Of a stretch of DNA of 64,000 nucleotides, positions 23,681 to 36,344 are shown one piece after another. The DNA is taken from contig JAQFVV010000049.1 in assembly GCA_028023455.1 (NCBI GenBank), positions 6,728,855 through 6,792,854 on the forward strand. The letters run 5' to 3'. Within the stretch, counting starts at the first letter, position 1. Each line of letters starts with the position of its first letter. Both the position numbers and the translations under genes were made by a program. This stretch comes from Epiperipatus broadwayi (Eukaryota; Onychophora; Udeonychophora; Euonychophora; Peripatidae). Below the pieces are notes generated by a model, which worked only from the letters and a program-made list of their open reading frames with translations, had not been told where the DNA came from and ran no database searches.

Positions 23681-23797
23681 CTAGTCAAGCATTGTTAGCC
23701 GAGAGGTCATCGCATCCGCCTTGCAAGCAAGTAGTTGGTTGCAGACGGTTGTGGGTTCGCATCCCGGCCGATGCTATGACATATGAGAAAAAAAAAA
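23681..23797 (+). mobile_element. tRNA-derived SINE (TGC-type), with 11-bp target-site duplication
   Basis: The insertion is bounded by AACTAATCTGC at 23670-23680 and again at 23798-23808, and ends in a poly(A) tract, the marks of LINE-driven retrotransposition. The tRNA-like part (23688-23775) begins AGCATTG and ends CGATGCT, which pair as a seven-base acceptor stem. TAGCCGAGAGGTC resembles the A box and GGGTTCGCATCCC the B box of Pol III promoters. The anticodon-loop position reads CTTGCAA (TGC), and a long variable arm follows. A short leader (CTAGTCA) and tail (ATGACATATGAG) are shared with the copy at 34.0 kb. Confidence 0.9.
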
Positions 23798-23808
23798 AAC
23801 TAATCTGC

Positions 23809-26710
23809 ATATAAAAACTTAAATACATTATTTTCCCTTTCTTGCTTTTCATTAGACAAGTTATAATTTTACTATTTTTAATTTTACATAATACAATTCT
23901 TTATAAAATATTTCATGGCTTTATTACATCTGTAAACCAATTTTCTTTTAATTTCTTAAAACCAATGTAATTAAGTGTTATGCATATATACCTCATACGC
24001 TATCAGCAACCTATAAAATTTACAAATCAATTTATTATATTATTTTATTAAGCTGTATTTAATAATTTGGTAAGAAGGCAGTTTTAGTAATACATATAAT
24101 TGTAATCGCAATTTATTTGTATTGTTACAATATATATATATGAGTGTGTGTTTGTGTATGTGAAAAATGAAAACTTCACATTGTTTATAACATCATAAAA
24201 ATCTAACATTTTAATGAATTATAGAAACAATAGTGAGTAATGAATTATTACATGAAAAAGTTATTTTTATACTTTAATATTTATATTTATAACTCTATAA
24301 AAATCTTAATATATATATTGAAAATAAAATACTTGATTAATTTTTGATATACTAAAAATGAAATTTGATATAGCTATAATTAACATTTATAATTTAGCAT
24401 AAACACACAGACACACACACATATAATTTGTTCAACAGATTTCTACATTCGCTTGCTACAAACCATGATTTTATTTTTATTTCAATTATATTAATGTGAT
24501 ATTTTATTGTTTCTATATATATATTTGCTTCTATTATTAAAATTCTAAAATTTATATTTTTTCTGCTTTTTATTTATTTCTTGCATTATTTTATTTTTTC
24601 TGTGCGTCATTATCATGCTTTTATTTTACCTATTATCATTACCTTCATAAACATTATTATACATATATACATTCTTGATAAAATAAAGTGAAAATATAAA
24701 ACCATTGATTAATATTAAGTTAAATATATAAATATTTTTAACTTATCTCTACATCGGAGCTCACACTACATTTTTTTAAATATATTCAAATATTAGTAAT
24801 AAAATACAGATTAATATGGATTACATTGATTCAAGTAGTAGTATTAATCTTTCTTTTTCAGGTAATGATGGCTTGACTATGGAGAACTAATATGTAAGTG
24901 AACTGGTGATCATTGATTTATGAATATCAAATTTAAGATAGTACATAACCAACAAGTGTATTCTGTAAAATACTATGAAAATCATATTACTCATTAACAA
25001 ATCGTATATATATATATGTGATTCAAACAAAAGATGTTTGAACATTACATTTAAGCTCCAATTCTGTTTGCAGAATTAATAAATAAATATTGAAACAGAA
25101 ATCTTTTATTATCCAATAATATTTTCTGGCTAACAAAAAGTAAATTTTTGGAATGATTTTTTAACTATTTAATTTTTTTTTCCTAAAAAGGTGAATTATT
25201 TCCACATAATAAAGGATAAAAAGTGATTTTTGATGACTAATCTACAGCAGAGACATCTATTGTAAGTATGAATAATCAATGAACAATGGCACTTTTCTAG
25301 AAACAGAGGTATAACCCTATTTTCTTCTTTCCATTGATTTTTCAAGCTTGCAATAGATGACTCTGAAATAGAGTGGAATGAATAAATACAACAAAAGAAT
25401 ATATGTGGAATGTAAGCCAGGAAAGTTATCTCATGTTTTGTTACAAGTATATTTTTTCCTAATTGATTTTTCAAAAAAACATGAGAAGTCAAATGTAGAA
25501 TTAGAAGACCAAAATTAATTAACATAATTATTTTAATGAGAACTTTTTCACTATACAGATGTGGTCAAATTATGTTAATGCAAAATGGTGAAACCAAAGC
25601 AAATCAATTGTGATATTAGTGGGGTAGTGTTATAGTTTTCTATTAATCTCATTTCAGCTTGTCCAATCATGGGTCTTTTTCTATTTTGTAAAGATTTTAT
25701 TTTGAGTGCCTTTGTTTATTATTATATTCAGTAAATTTTTTATTAAAATTTATAATTTTCTGTATTATATTTTTATTATAGTCAGTTTGCATCATAACAA
25801 TGTTCTTTACAAGTAATCTAAATATGTTTTTCATTATTTATAATTGCTCAAAGTTGATGTGATTTAAAATCAATCTTGTTTGACTCAGATATGCACTTAT
25901 GAATATTATAATCAATTTTTAAATGTATAGATTTTTTTTAAAATATGTTTTTTGGGAAAAAAAAAATACAGATTTTAATAATTACAGATTTGTTGAGGAA
26001 ATTTAAAAAGCTTTATGTTAAGTTTTAAAAAATACTTTTTTTTTTTTAGTGAAACCAATGTTTTTTATTCCATGGTCATTTCAAAATAATTTAAATTCCA
26101 TCAATATTTGTATGTTAAACTGCAAAGTATGTCACATTAGATTAAAATAGTACAGTGCACTGAAAACTGCTCTTAAAATTTGGCAAATCTCAAGTTAATC
26201 TCAGAGTAAAAAGGATTATAATTTAAAATATTTTATATTTAAAATTAAACAAATGCATTTGAAAAATATTCTTGACTATCATTGTATATACTCTTTAGAA
26301 TAGACAAATAAGTTACAAAAAATTGCAAAAAATATACACAATTCCAAAATGTAATCAACATGAATTATATCTCATCAATCAATAAAATGAATCTTGGGAG
26401 TTATTTACAATTTTTCAATCTTTACTAGAAGATATAATATGCATTAACAAAAAAGTAGTATATATTAAATATTTAATATAAAATTAAATTATATATTTTT
26501 AATGAAAAAATATAATAATTTTTATCCATAAAACTAAGATGATGTATATAAATTGAATTGACATTAAATTTCTTAATAATATTTGAAAGTATAAGTTCAT
26601 GTATTTGCTTTTTTATTTTATATTTTGATTTCTTATTTTGTATTAAAATAAATTTCTGTGGAACATGGATGGAAGGATCTCTTATCAAAAAGTAACAGGT
26701 ATATCATAAA
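23809..26710. other. AT-rich sequence without supported genes
   Basis: Microsatellite tracts (ATATAT near 24130, ACACAC near 24405, ATATAT near 25005) and A/T runs dominate. A minus-strand open stretch at 25196-25525 (109 codons) is Leu/Ile/Phe/Ser-rich with no motif, and I regard it as chance. No RNA gene is seen. Confidence 0.35.
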
Positions 26711-26721
26711 AGTTCATATAT

Positions 26722-26993
26722 ATATATATATTGCTTATAATAACTTCTTTCATATACACTTCAATGCAAACAATTTTTTTAAAAAAAACTTCTTTATTTT
26801 CCTTACAGTTTCAATTGTCCAGCAGTCTTCATCAGAGCTTTTTCTTTTCTTTTTTTTAAAGCAGAGGAAGTTTGAAAAAGCTCTGAAGAAGAGTTCTGGA
26901 CAGTTGAAACTGTAAGGAAAATAAAGAAGTCTTTTAAGAAAATTTGTTTGCATTGAAGTATATATGAAAGAAGTTATTATAAGCAATATATAT
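26722..26993. repeat. Inverted pair of PLE-like termini with hammerhead-like motif (family C)
   Basis: Two copies of a repeat of about 120 bp face each other around 26858. The left copy (minus) has CTGATGA (complement of 26829-26835), a hairpin ending GGACAATT, and GAAAC (complement of 26808-26812). The right copy (plus) has CTGAAGA at 26883-26889 and GAAAC at 26906-26910. Both continue TGTAAGGAAAATAAAGAAG, then an A-rich stretch, TTTGCATTGAAGT, and a TTATAAGCAATATAT end. A single copy of the same unit lies at 50.63-50.75 kb. The unit resembles the ends of Penelope-like elements, but no coding sequence is attached here. Confidence 0.85.
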
Positions 26994-27962
26994 GTGAATA
27001 TATGAAGATATGCAAAGAAAGCAAAAGAGAAGAATAGGAGTATATCGTGAAAGGATGAAAATCATAATCAACCAATCTATAGATTTATATTCGTGATTAA
27101 TTTTATAACTTAAGTAAATCTAAAAGTGATATATTGATTTTATTTTAAGATATGCTAGTTGTAATCTGTTTTTTAAATTCTTATACACGAGCCTTCAATT
27201 TTTTATATTACTTTTTTATTTTTTATATTTTAACTTTAGGGGGAAAATATTATAAAAAAGGCAATATTTTATATAAAACATTAACTCCTCAAAAAGTATT
27301 AATTTGTGCAATAAATCATATTTATAAAATGTAAAATTAAATCAATGCCAGTATGAGTCACATCTGTGTCATATTACAATGCCATTTTTTTGTTAATTAA
27401 TTAGATCTTTAATACTGTTTGGTCAAGATCATAGTAACTCAGGATCTTAATTTCTTAATATAGATGCCAATTTAATGAAAAATAATTGGTTGGTTAGTTT
27501 ATTATTTTCAGTTATCTTAACAAAATTACTAATTTGCTTGCAACTTAAAAACTTATACTTCTGTTAAAAAATATCCAGTCTTAGATTTAACAAACATATG
27601 TAGGCCATAAGTAATTATTTAAATACTGATGAAAAATTGAGATTGATGTTAAAAACAATCCAAATGAAGTTTAAATACCAACAACAGAGTCGAGCCATGA
27701 TTCATATGTCTCAGTTCTAAAGTCAGCTACTTTACTACTGCCCTAAATCACCCAGGGTCAAACTGAGGTTAACTTGATACAAAAGCATTCATTTATTCAT
27801 ACTTAACCAATATATTCTCAGGCTTATATTGAATAATGTAAATATATATTTGTACTAAACTGTAATGAATTTTATCTTGCTATTAGAATATTCAAATTCA
27901 ATTTTACAAAAACAGTGTCATATGATATTGCATTAGGAAGACAAATATGTTTATATTATTGC
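26994..27962. other. AT-rich sequence without supported genes
   Basis: A 60-codon open stretch at 27152-27334 is low-complexity and hydrophobic and shows no motif. I see nothing else. Confidence 0.3.
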
Positions 27963-28194
27963 TCAACTTACCTTCATACAATGGACTTGCCCCCATATTC
28001 AGCATTCATGGTAACTAATCAATGAATAAATGGATTGATGTAATTAACCAATGACAAAAACAGGTCAGTAGATTATTTCAGTCTATTCATTCATTGGTTA
28101 ATTGTGACAAATGCTGGGTGTGATCAAATCCATTGTTTGAATGTAAAAATGTATGTTGAATCAGGTCAAGTCCATTGTTTGAAGGTAAGTTGAA
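27963..28194. repeat. Palindromic foldback repeat
   Basis: The left arm (27963-28031) and right arm (28082-28194) are inverted copies: CAACTTACCTTCA faces TGAAGGTAAGTTG, ACAATGGACTTG faces CAAGTCCATTGT, and ATCAATGAAT faces ATTCATTCAT. The right arm is longer because it holds a second TCCATTGTTTGAA word about 43 bp before the last one. A MITE or foldback element is likely; no transposase is present. Confidence 0.7.
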
Positions 28195-29330
28195 TCATAA
28201 CAGTTTATTACTTTCTTAGCAACTTATGTAATTTTTGTTGTAAGTATGGTCACATACTTTCTTGTTAACTTTGTTTTGCTTTTATCATTCATTGTATTAA
28301 ATTATTGTGTCTCTAATACATCCAATTATCTTCTCCTAAGTTAAATTTTCAAAGTAATTATTATCGGCCAAGAACTGTGTTGCTTAAAATAACAAATTCG
28401 ATAGCTAAAGATCTTTGGAACAAAATTTAATCGCTTATTTCTAATTTTCACCATCACGTCTTCCCAAATTGTTAAACATTTGATTATATACTTTTTTTAT
28501 TGTTTGTCGAATATTTTTTTTTATCAAAGGGATTTTATTTTTATGTATTTTGAAAGGTGTTTTAAACAACCAACAATCATTAGATAATTTTATTGTCTTC
28601 ATTATTATTATATGTTTTTTTAGGAATTCTCATTAACTTTTTAAGATAGTTTAAAAAATAAAACTGCACTATAAGCCTTTAAAAAATGTATATATAGAAG
28701 CATGAGGGGGGGGGGAGGTAGCGGAGAGAAGTTTTCTTTATAACGTTTCTTTTTTTTTTATTTCAAGTTTTTGTCACTACATTTTTTGTTCTTTACTTTT
28801 GTAAAAAAAAAATCGCTCATAAATTTTTAAAATTTAATTACAGATGTTGGATATGGATTTTATTTAAAAATATTTTTTATATATATTTTTTAAACCTAAA
28901 AAAAAATTAAATATATATATTTTTTAATTCTAAACTTTTTCCTTTAAAACAAATTTAATTTGAATTAAATGTTTGGTCCTTTTCTTATAATCATTTACGT
29001 AAATTGTTGTAAAAGTGACTAATCGAACATTTTTATTTTTTCGTCAAAGACCTCATTGGAGAAAAAAAAATTATACTATTTTTTGCTCACAAAGCTAAAA
29101 TATAAAAAGTAAAAAAAAAAGTATCAAAACTTAAAATGCTCATATACATATAAAGATTTTAAAAATGATTATACTAGCATATATTAAAATAAAATCAATA
29201 CGTCGTTTTATAATGGAAAATCTTAAATTTACTTATTAAATGGCTGAAGAATTGGAGGTTGGAGTAGATTGAAACCTGTCTTAATATAAACTGAGCACTG
29301 ATTATATATATATGGGATATGATAATCTGG
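28195..29330. other. AT-rich sequence with homopolymer tracts
   Basis: There is a G-run near 28706-28716, poly(T) and poly(A) tracts, and ATATAT tracts near 28872 and 28910. I see no gene. Confidence 0.35.
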
Positions 29331-30170
29331 ACCAACTGATGAGCAGCTGGTTCAGCATGAAATACGTGTATTGATGATTATTGATCTTTTCTACATGTGT
29401 GTGATCATGGGTATCAGTAGTATGAGGTAATGTGGATAGTTGAAGATTGCTTGAAAGTCTGAGTTCAAATCCCCTATATTTAAATTATAATACTAATCGT
29501 GAATTTATAGATCATGATATTCATCATTTTTTAATATGTCATTTACTTTTTGATATTAAAAGATGCCTTGATCTACTCACCACAGAAATATATTTCGGTA
29601 TAAAATAGAACATCAAAAAGCAAAACGATAAAGCAAATATTTGAATTATATTTTCCAGCATTAATAAAAAATTTAATAGCAATTGAATTTATAAACATAA
29701 TCTTTTCAGAATGCATTCGTAAATAACTGATATTTTTAAACAGCTTCATTATCATCCATTAAATATTATCACTTTCATTATGAATAAAGGACTTCCCAAG
29801 TTTAATTCATATTCTCTGATCTACAGTTTCTTGTCTAAGCATTTCTTCTGCCATTTTTTATCTGATTTATCCAATATTATATTCTAGGTCTTTTGCAATA
29901 TCTTAGAATTCTATTTATGTTTTCAATTATCTAACTATAGTATCTTTTCTAAGAATGTATTCGGCCCAGCTTCATTTCAACTTCTTATTTTTTTAGTAAT
30001 ATTAATGATAACCTGTTTTTTCTCTCAGATATTTTTTTATATATATAATCCTTCTTATTACTCCAATATATATTTCTCCATATTTTATTGTGTTATCTGA
30101 AGACATTTCTTTTAAACATCCAAGTCTTAGATCAATAGTAAAGTTCTGATAGATCCCATGTATGAAAATG
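29331..30170 (-). pseudogene. LINE 3' fragment (RTE/CR1-like): C-terminus and 3' UTR
   Basis: Reading the minus strand, 30170 to about 29770 gives broken frames like the very C-terminus of an endonuclease-RT LINE: a RIITKKI...ELKWSWAE run, a KDLEYNIG run and a final RQETVDQR...IKLGKSFI run. It is followed by a 3' UTR (to 29331) also found at 57.28-57.43 kb behind a related C-terminus. Stops are frequent. In the plus sense the same 3' segment contains GAGTTCAAATCC (29461-29472), a B-box-like word, so part of the UTR may derive from a SINE or a tRNA. Confidence 0.6.
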
Positions 30171-30700
30171 TTAATTTTTATCGTTAAAAATTATCATACT
30201 TCCTCTATAAAAATATATTCTAATTTTATATTAAAGATTTAATACATATTATATTATTAATAATACAATATCATTTCATCTGGTTAAGATAGAAAAAAGG
30301 TAAATAATTTTAAGTTCATTTTGACAATTGATGAGGCATAATACATGTTCATTGCATCTTGGAAATCATTCACATTTTTGTTAATTATTTGAATTTTTTT
30401 ATTTCCGATTTAATACTTATTTTATGCAAATTGTAATAAGTATGTAAAGTGAAAGCAAAAGATAATTTTTCAAATACATTTTTATATTTTTAAATATAAA
30501 TCATTTGAATTATAATCTATTATACTTTCGTATCAATACATAATTTGTCAAATGGATGTGCAGTTTAAGAGCAGTTCTCAGTACACTTTGCTACAGTCAT
30601 CTTATATGAAATAGTTAAGTATTGTTGTTGTTTCTTGTTTTTAACTTCAAAATATTTATGATTTTTAAATTACTTTGAAATAACAATAAAATAAAAAATT
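30171..30700. other. AT-rich sequence with no recognised feature
   Basis: No coding or repeat feature is recognised between the LINE remnant and the next SINE. Confidence 0.3.
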
Positions 30701-30807
30701 AGTCAAGCATTGGTGGTCGAGAGGTCAGTGGTAGCTACTTTACAAGCAGTTGTCCTGGGTTAGTGGGTTCACTTCCTGGCTGATGCTATGACACATGAAA
30801 AAAAAAA
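30701..30807 (+). mobile_element. tRNA-derived SINE (TAC-type)
   Basis: It has the same leader (AGTCAAGCATTG) and tail (GATGCTATGACACATGA plus poly(A)) as the other copies. The tRNA-like part (30706-30787) opens with AGCATTG and closes with TGATGCT, pairing with two wobbles. The anticodon-loop position reads TTTACAA (TAC, valine-type), and GTGGGTTCACTTCC is the B box. It is about six bases shorter than the TGC-type copies, mainly in the variable arm. Target duplications are not clear. Confidence 0.8.
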
Positions 30808-33800
30808 ACAATTTAACATTCAGTTTTTCTAATTTCCTCAACAAATTTGCTTAAATAGTAAATAAGCTTATCTGGATTTTTTTTGGTAAAAAAAAAAAAA
30901 AAAAAAAGCACATTTAAAAGATCTGTATTTCCATCATTTAAAATTTGATTTTGGTACTTATAAGTGCAAGAGTGTCTCAAACATGATTGCTCTTAAACCA
31001 ACTTATTAGAAGTTAGACTAATTTACATTTATTTATACCTTTAAAAAATATGACCAGATTCTTTGTAAAGACCATTATTAGGATGCAAATTGACTATAAT
31101 TAAATCAAGTTCCAAAAACAGTACAATATTATAATACAGGAAATTAAAGGTGCAAAAATTTCCTACATTTCATATTACACAATGTCACTGTCACTCTCAA
31201 TAATGTCATTAAAAACAAGACCCACGATTAGGTAAGATGAAATGAGATCATTAGAAAATTATCATGCAATGCCATTTGCATTTCCAATAAAAAAATCTGA
31301 AAACAATAAGTGCATATATCTGAAGTATAGCTGTTTGTTATAGAAGACAAGTATGTTTATATACAATATTATTAAATATGTATGTACAGTATTATTACTA
31401 TTTCTCAGGTAGTACAACTTATTTGTTTGGGTTTAGCATCAAGTAGATGGACAGGTACTTATGCCTATAATCATTATTAGATTTAGTGCACTGGAAGAAT
31501 GACAAACATTGGAACTTAAGACCATATATAATGTTTTTGCTTTGTTACTCCCAATGCTGGAACTTCCTGTAAACTCCCAAGCAATAAACCATTAATTTTT
31601 TTTTATTAATTTATTAGGAGAAATGATTAAAAGTTCATCTATATCACATAAATAATTAATAACTTCTTTATCTTGTGGCTATAATGATTAATTCTGCTCA
31701 ACCTTTTCTATTATTCAAAGTAACACAATATCAGTTAAACTACCTAGTATGTAAATATTTATTAATGCAGATTTTTTTGAGAATATAGTAAGAACAGAAG
31801 CATTTTGTAGCCTTTATCTTTATTATAATAGTATTATCTTTATTATAATAGTAAATTCACACAACATCATTCATTGCTGTATATAGCAATTTTTCAAATG
31901 AAATATTTTAACATTTAATTTTATATTTGTAAAAAATTACAAATTATTAATGATCTATGGGGTGGTACAGTAAACATTAGATATTATCTCACATTGTATT
32001 TAAAAAACTAAAGCTGAATTGCTTATCAGTTTTGAAAAAGTTCTTATCTTTGAAAATGTAAAAAGAGATATTATATATGTTTTTTACAATAATGGGTTTG
32101 TATCTTTTGATACATATTTAAAAGAACCATAACCTCTTTTTAAAACCATGTATGGAAAAACCTGTCCTGTGAAGAAATAGTGACAAAAATAACTTTATTC
32201 TCTAGGCTTACCATGTTTTAAGTACTAAGAGTTTGATTAATTTTCTGTTCTTAATTGTTAAATACTCATTTACAAATCAATATTAAATTTTTAATGGAAT
32301 TGTCTATCCAAAAAAAGATATAAGATTGACTGAACCTAAAAAAATCAATTGTCACATAGGCCAAATTCCAACCCATGCCATGAGTTTGGAAAGCAATGCA
32401 CCACCACTCTAACATAATGTCTTTTTTGCAAATTAATAATCAACATCATTATTGTATTTGCCATTTTTACATTGCATGTACACCAAATGACATTGTGGTT
32501 CTTTTTATTTGCTTTTTTTTTTTTTTAAATTTATAAAGCCTGGATAAAAAAAATAAATTGGCCATCACACTTTCTGTAATATGTATTCAAATTTACAAAA
32601 TCCTTATTTGGCAAATGTCATGTTCCCATAGAAAACTATACACTGCATTATTTGGTGTAGTAATAGAATGGTGTAGTTTTAAGTAATATTTATAAAAACA
32701 TGTGTGACTGGCTAATCATTATGTTGGACTTTAAAATTACAAATTGCAATCTAGTTGTCTAATGATTTACATTTAATATTGAAAAATTATTAAAAGTTTA
32801 GTACATTTATTACACTTCAAATTTTGGATGTGATATATCATGGGAATTGTATTATTCTTTATTAAATTATATTATTAATGATGAAAGTCATATTTTTTTT
32901 AATTCTTTAGATTATTAATGATTGATGTTATGTGTGCTATACAGTTTTATAGGATCACAAACTATTTCAGGTCATTTAATAAAAAAATGTAGACAAACCC
33001 CTGGTTCCCCATCTGCATCAGAAGTGATTCACAGAAAGACTTAATAAAAATTAAAGAATAGTTTTACAATGACAATACAGACCAACTTGTCAGTAATATA
33101 TCCATATGCTGGTGCTAAACTTTGTTCATTTAAAATCTTACAATGTAGTGTTTAACCTTTTGTGTAGCAATATCTTTTAGATTTCTACACTTTGCACAAT
33201 TGGAGTGTTTTTCTGCATTCTAACTTTACCCAAATTCTATGAATAAAAAAAAGTCAATATGCCTCCTTTTTATAATGTCTGATATACTTTTGTATCTTAA
33301 ATAGAATCAATTTCATATTTTAAAGTGAAATGAAAAATACTGTAATAAAAAATCCATTACTGTTATTTACTCAATCATATGAAGTTATGCATTTACAATT
33401 ACAGATTCAATTCATCATATTCAAGAAATTGATAAGCAGACTGATTGTTCTTTTTATAATATTTTCAGAATTTTACTGGAGCATGTATTTTTCAATTAAA
33501 ACTCACCACTACAGTTTTCATATAAAGATCTGAGTTTCATAAGCCAGTTTCATGCAAAAAAATGTGATAGAAAGATTATCCTATATAAATTTAACTAATT
33601 ATATCACTATGATGAAATATCCTACTTTTTAATTTTATAAATACAACAACAATATAATGAAGTTTGTATTAAATATGAAAAAATACTTAAATCCTGTCTA
33701 CCCAGCATCTATCAAGCCTCATAAACCCCACCGTATTTGCCATTAAGCTAAATAAGCTAAAGTTTGGGCCTCGGCTTTTAGGGGGCTTCTACATTTAAGA

Positions 33801-34011
33801 AAAAAATTGAACAGAGAAAAATTTTAATGCTACCCTGTAAAAAAGCGATTGAAATTCACCTCTAGTGATCAAAGATTGTATGTTTCTATTTTACATTATA
33901 TTTTGTTTAATATATATACTGCACGTCTTAAAATTAAATAATTTAATAGACTGCTGCTACATATTAATAATCTGTATAAATAGATACGTGTCTTTTTATA
34001 CAATTAAAAAT
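30808..34011. other. AT-rich sequence; possible DNA-transposon scar near 33.78 kb
   Basis: Mostly featureless sequence with poly(A)/(T) runs (for example 30889-30907, 32512-32526) and a TTTATCTTTATTATAATAG duplication near 31812-31851. Around 33755-33790 the GC-richer words AAGTTTGGGCCTCGGC and TTTTAGGGGGCTTC resemble ends seen in some hAT-type elements, but no partner end was found. A 67-codon open stretch at 33330-33533 has no motif. Confidence 0.35.
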
Positions 34012-34119
34012 AGCGTTGTTAGCCGAGAGGTCATCGCATCCGCCTTGCAAGCGAGTAGTTGTTTGCATACGGTTGTGGGTTCGCGTCCCGGCCGATGCTA
34101 TAACATATGAGAAAAAAAA
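34012..34119 (+). mobile_element. tRNA-derived SINE (TGC-type), second copy
   Basis: Nearly the same as the copy at 23.69 kb over the tRNA-like part (34012-34099): AGCGTTG/CGATGCT acceptor ends, TTAGCCGAGAGGTCATCGC, an anticodon loop CTTGCAA flanked by CGC/GCG, a long variable arm, and GTGGGTTCGCGTCCC as B box, then CTATAACATATGAG and a short poly(A). The intact CGC/GCG anticodon stem pairing here is slightly better than in the 23.69-kb copy. Confidence 0.85.
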
Positions 34120-35069
34120 CGCATTTTTTCTGTTAGCTTAGAGCTTTAAAAAAAATACAAATTCGGCTCTGCTCGTGAGAACTCCTTTTTATTCCCAGAT
34201 TATGTCTAAAAGCTATTGGGGAGGACTTTAATCTATAAGTGAGCTTTTTGAAGACTGTTTGATTTAAATTCAGTTTTATTTAGCATCATTCAAATATACT
34301 GAGACAATTTGTGTGTATTCCTGCTTTGTTACAAACAACTTTAATTTGACTGCCAATGGTTGGTTAAATAATATAATTTTTTTTATTATATTTGATTAAA
34401 AACTACACATTTTATTGTTCAATATATTTCTTTAATAAATATTTTCTCAATCAAACAACCACTAATCAATTTCAAAGCAGCACTAATAGCTTAACTATAG
34501 GTTTGTATTAAACAAATAAATGGTTTTTAGTGACATGTGAAATGTATTGGCTGTTAAGATAATTTGTAGAGACCAGTATGAGGCCAGTAATCTTTCAAAC
34601 AATATATATTTATTACTGATAAATGATTTCTCTTTTTTTACTGAGGGATTCAAGAAAACAAATAGCTCTCATAATTCAACAAAAAGACCTGTCGATTCTA
34701 TGACAATTTTCTCTTATTTGTCTTTATTCTAGAAAATTTAATATTAAAAAAAAAAAAAAACAGCACTAAATCAACTTAAGAGTTAGTTTTTATTTTAATA
34801 ACTCTTTATATCAAACATGTTATAAGTGAGATTTGGGAACTATATATTTCTTTTATGATCTACTCAATCTTTTCTGACAATATAAAATATTATTTTTTCC
34901 TCCATTGCAATTATTTTATATTTTTTAAATTATGTTATTGTTTGTTTCTTAATTTCTTGTATATAAAGTATATACTATTTAAATCTAAGTTTAAGTACAT
35001 AATTTTTTGAAATGGATAGTAGTGTAGTTGTGTGTTGGCTTATTTCATCAACTTCTTAAATATTTTTGA
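34120..35069. other. AT-rich sequence without supported genes
   Basis: There is a poly(A) tract near 34747-34760 and generic AT-rich DNA. I see nothing else. Confidence 0.3.
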
Positions 35070-35749
35070 TATTTGTGAGTTTTCCAGTAAACCAAAATGG
35101 CAGGCTGTATTTTTGATAAATCTACAGTTTTAGTGGCATCCAAAAATTGTTTACAAAAAAAAAATGTTTGCTAGAAAACATTGTATTTAATTAGTTTTTG
35201 TTATTTTTATTTTAAAAAAGTAAATCATTGTGGAAAAATTAATTACAATATTTAATTATTTTTTTTTTTTTTGGGGGGGGAGGGGATAACTTGTTAACAA
35301 AAAATGGAAAAAAAAATATAAATACAATGTTTGCATTTTATTCATGTTGGTGCCATGCAGTCATATGTGTAAATTAATGCACATTTTTCAGAAGGGCAAA
35401 ATCTCATACCTTTGGAAATAGTTCACTGCATCATGTTCTGTGACAGAAAGGCATCAAATTTTCATTATTATGACAATTTATCAAAAAAAACTGCTAACAA
35501 AAGAAACTTGAATTGAACAAAAGTACAACAATGTTAAGAGCAGTTCATTGCTTCATAAAAAAAAAATGAAATATACTTTTTAATGAAATTTATTGGAATT
35601 TATTCATTTTTTTTTTATTTAACAATTGATTTATTCATTTTGTTTTAATTTAACAGCTAACACATCTTCGATAAGTTATAGGCCCTCAAAGCTGTACATT
35701 TATCAAAAATATAGGCTGCTATTTTGGTTTACCAGAAAACTCACAAATA
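35070..35749. mobile_element. Non-autonomous DNA transposon with long TIRs (copy 1)
   Basis: Terminal inverted repeats of about 70 bp: TATTTGTGAGTTTTCCAGTA at 35070 faces TACCAGAAAACTCACAAATA ending 35749, and ACCAAAATGGCAGGCTGTAT faces its near-complement at 35712-35731. The interior shares word order with the copy at 53.98 kb (a CATATCATG/CATATGTG-type start, TACCTTTGGAAAT..., TTCAnTGCATCATG, ACAATGTTnAGAG), so they are the same family. A poly(T)-poly(G) tract (35260-35290) lies inside. No transposase frame is visible. Confidence 0.75.
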
Positions 35750-36336
35750 CCATGTTTTTAGAAAAATTTGAACACCATTGATACTTTTCCAAATACATTC
35801 AAAGCAATAAGTCCACATTAATATAAAACATAATATTTTAATCAATATTATTCTTCTAATATTGATGGTACTGGTCAGACCAAAACAATTGAAGAAGACA
35901 GAAGAATAATTTGAAATGTTTGTTCTATATTAACCTATTTATTAATATAAACAATTGAATGTATTTGAAACTGTAGAAATAAAATTTTATTTTTTAAAAG
36001 CATTTTATTCAACTAGTTGATGAAAACAATGAAACATATAACTACAACTAAAATGCTATTATTATAAAACTTTAAACAAATTAATATTAGTTTAGTAAAA
36101 TAATAAATCATCTTTAAAATTGCCACTGAAAAACAGTGAAATAGGAAAAAATGTTAAACAAGCTTTCCAATTGGCAAATTGTGATTGATTGTGTGAAATT
36201 GTTTTTTTTTTTTGTTTTATCTTCTACCATAATTACCTAAATACTCATCCTCTGGATAGTATTGGATAAGCTTTTTGAAAAAAAAATCCAGAAATTCAGC
36301 AGAAAATGCAAAAATTTCATGTTTTATTTAACATGG
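35750..36336. other. AT-rich sequence with no recognised feature
   Basis: This short spacer between two DNA transposons contains no feature I can support. Confidence 0.3.
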
Positions 36337-36344
36337 ATTTAAAC

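Noticed and set aside
23688-23775. Functional tRNA gene (also at 30.7, 34.0 and 41.9 kb)
   Set aside because: Copies have SINE leaders, tails, poly(A) and, in two cases, clear target duplications; they are dispersed tRNA-derived SINEs, not tRNA genes.
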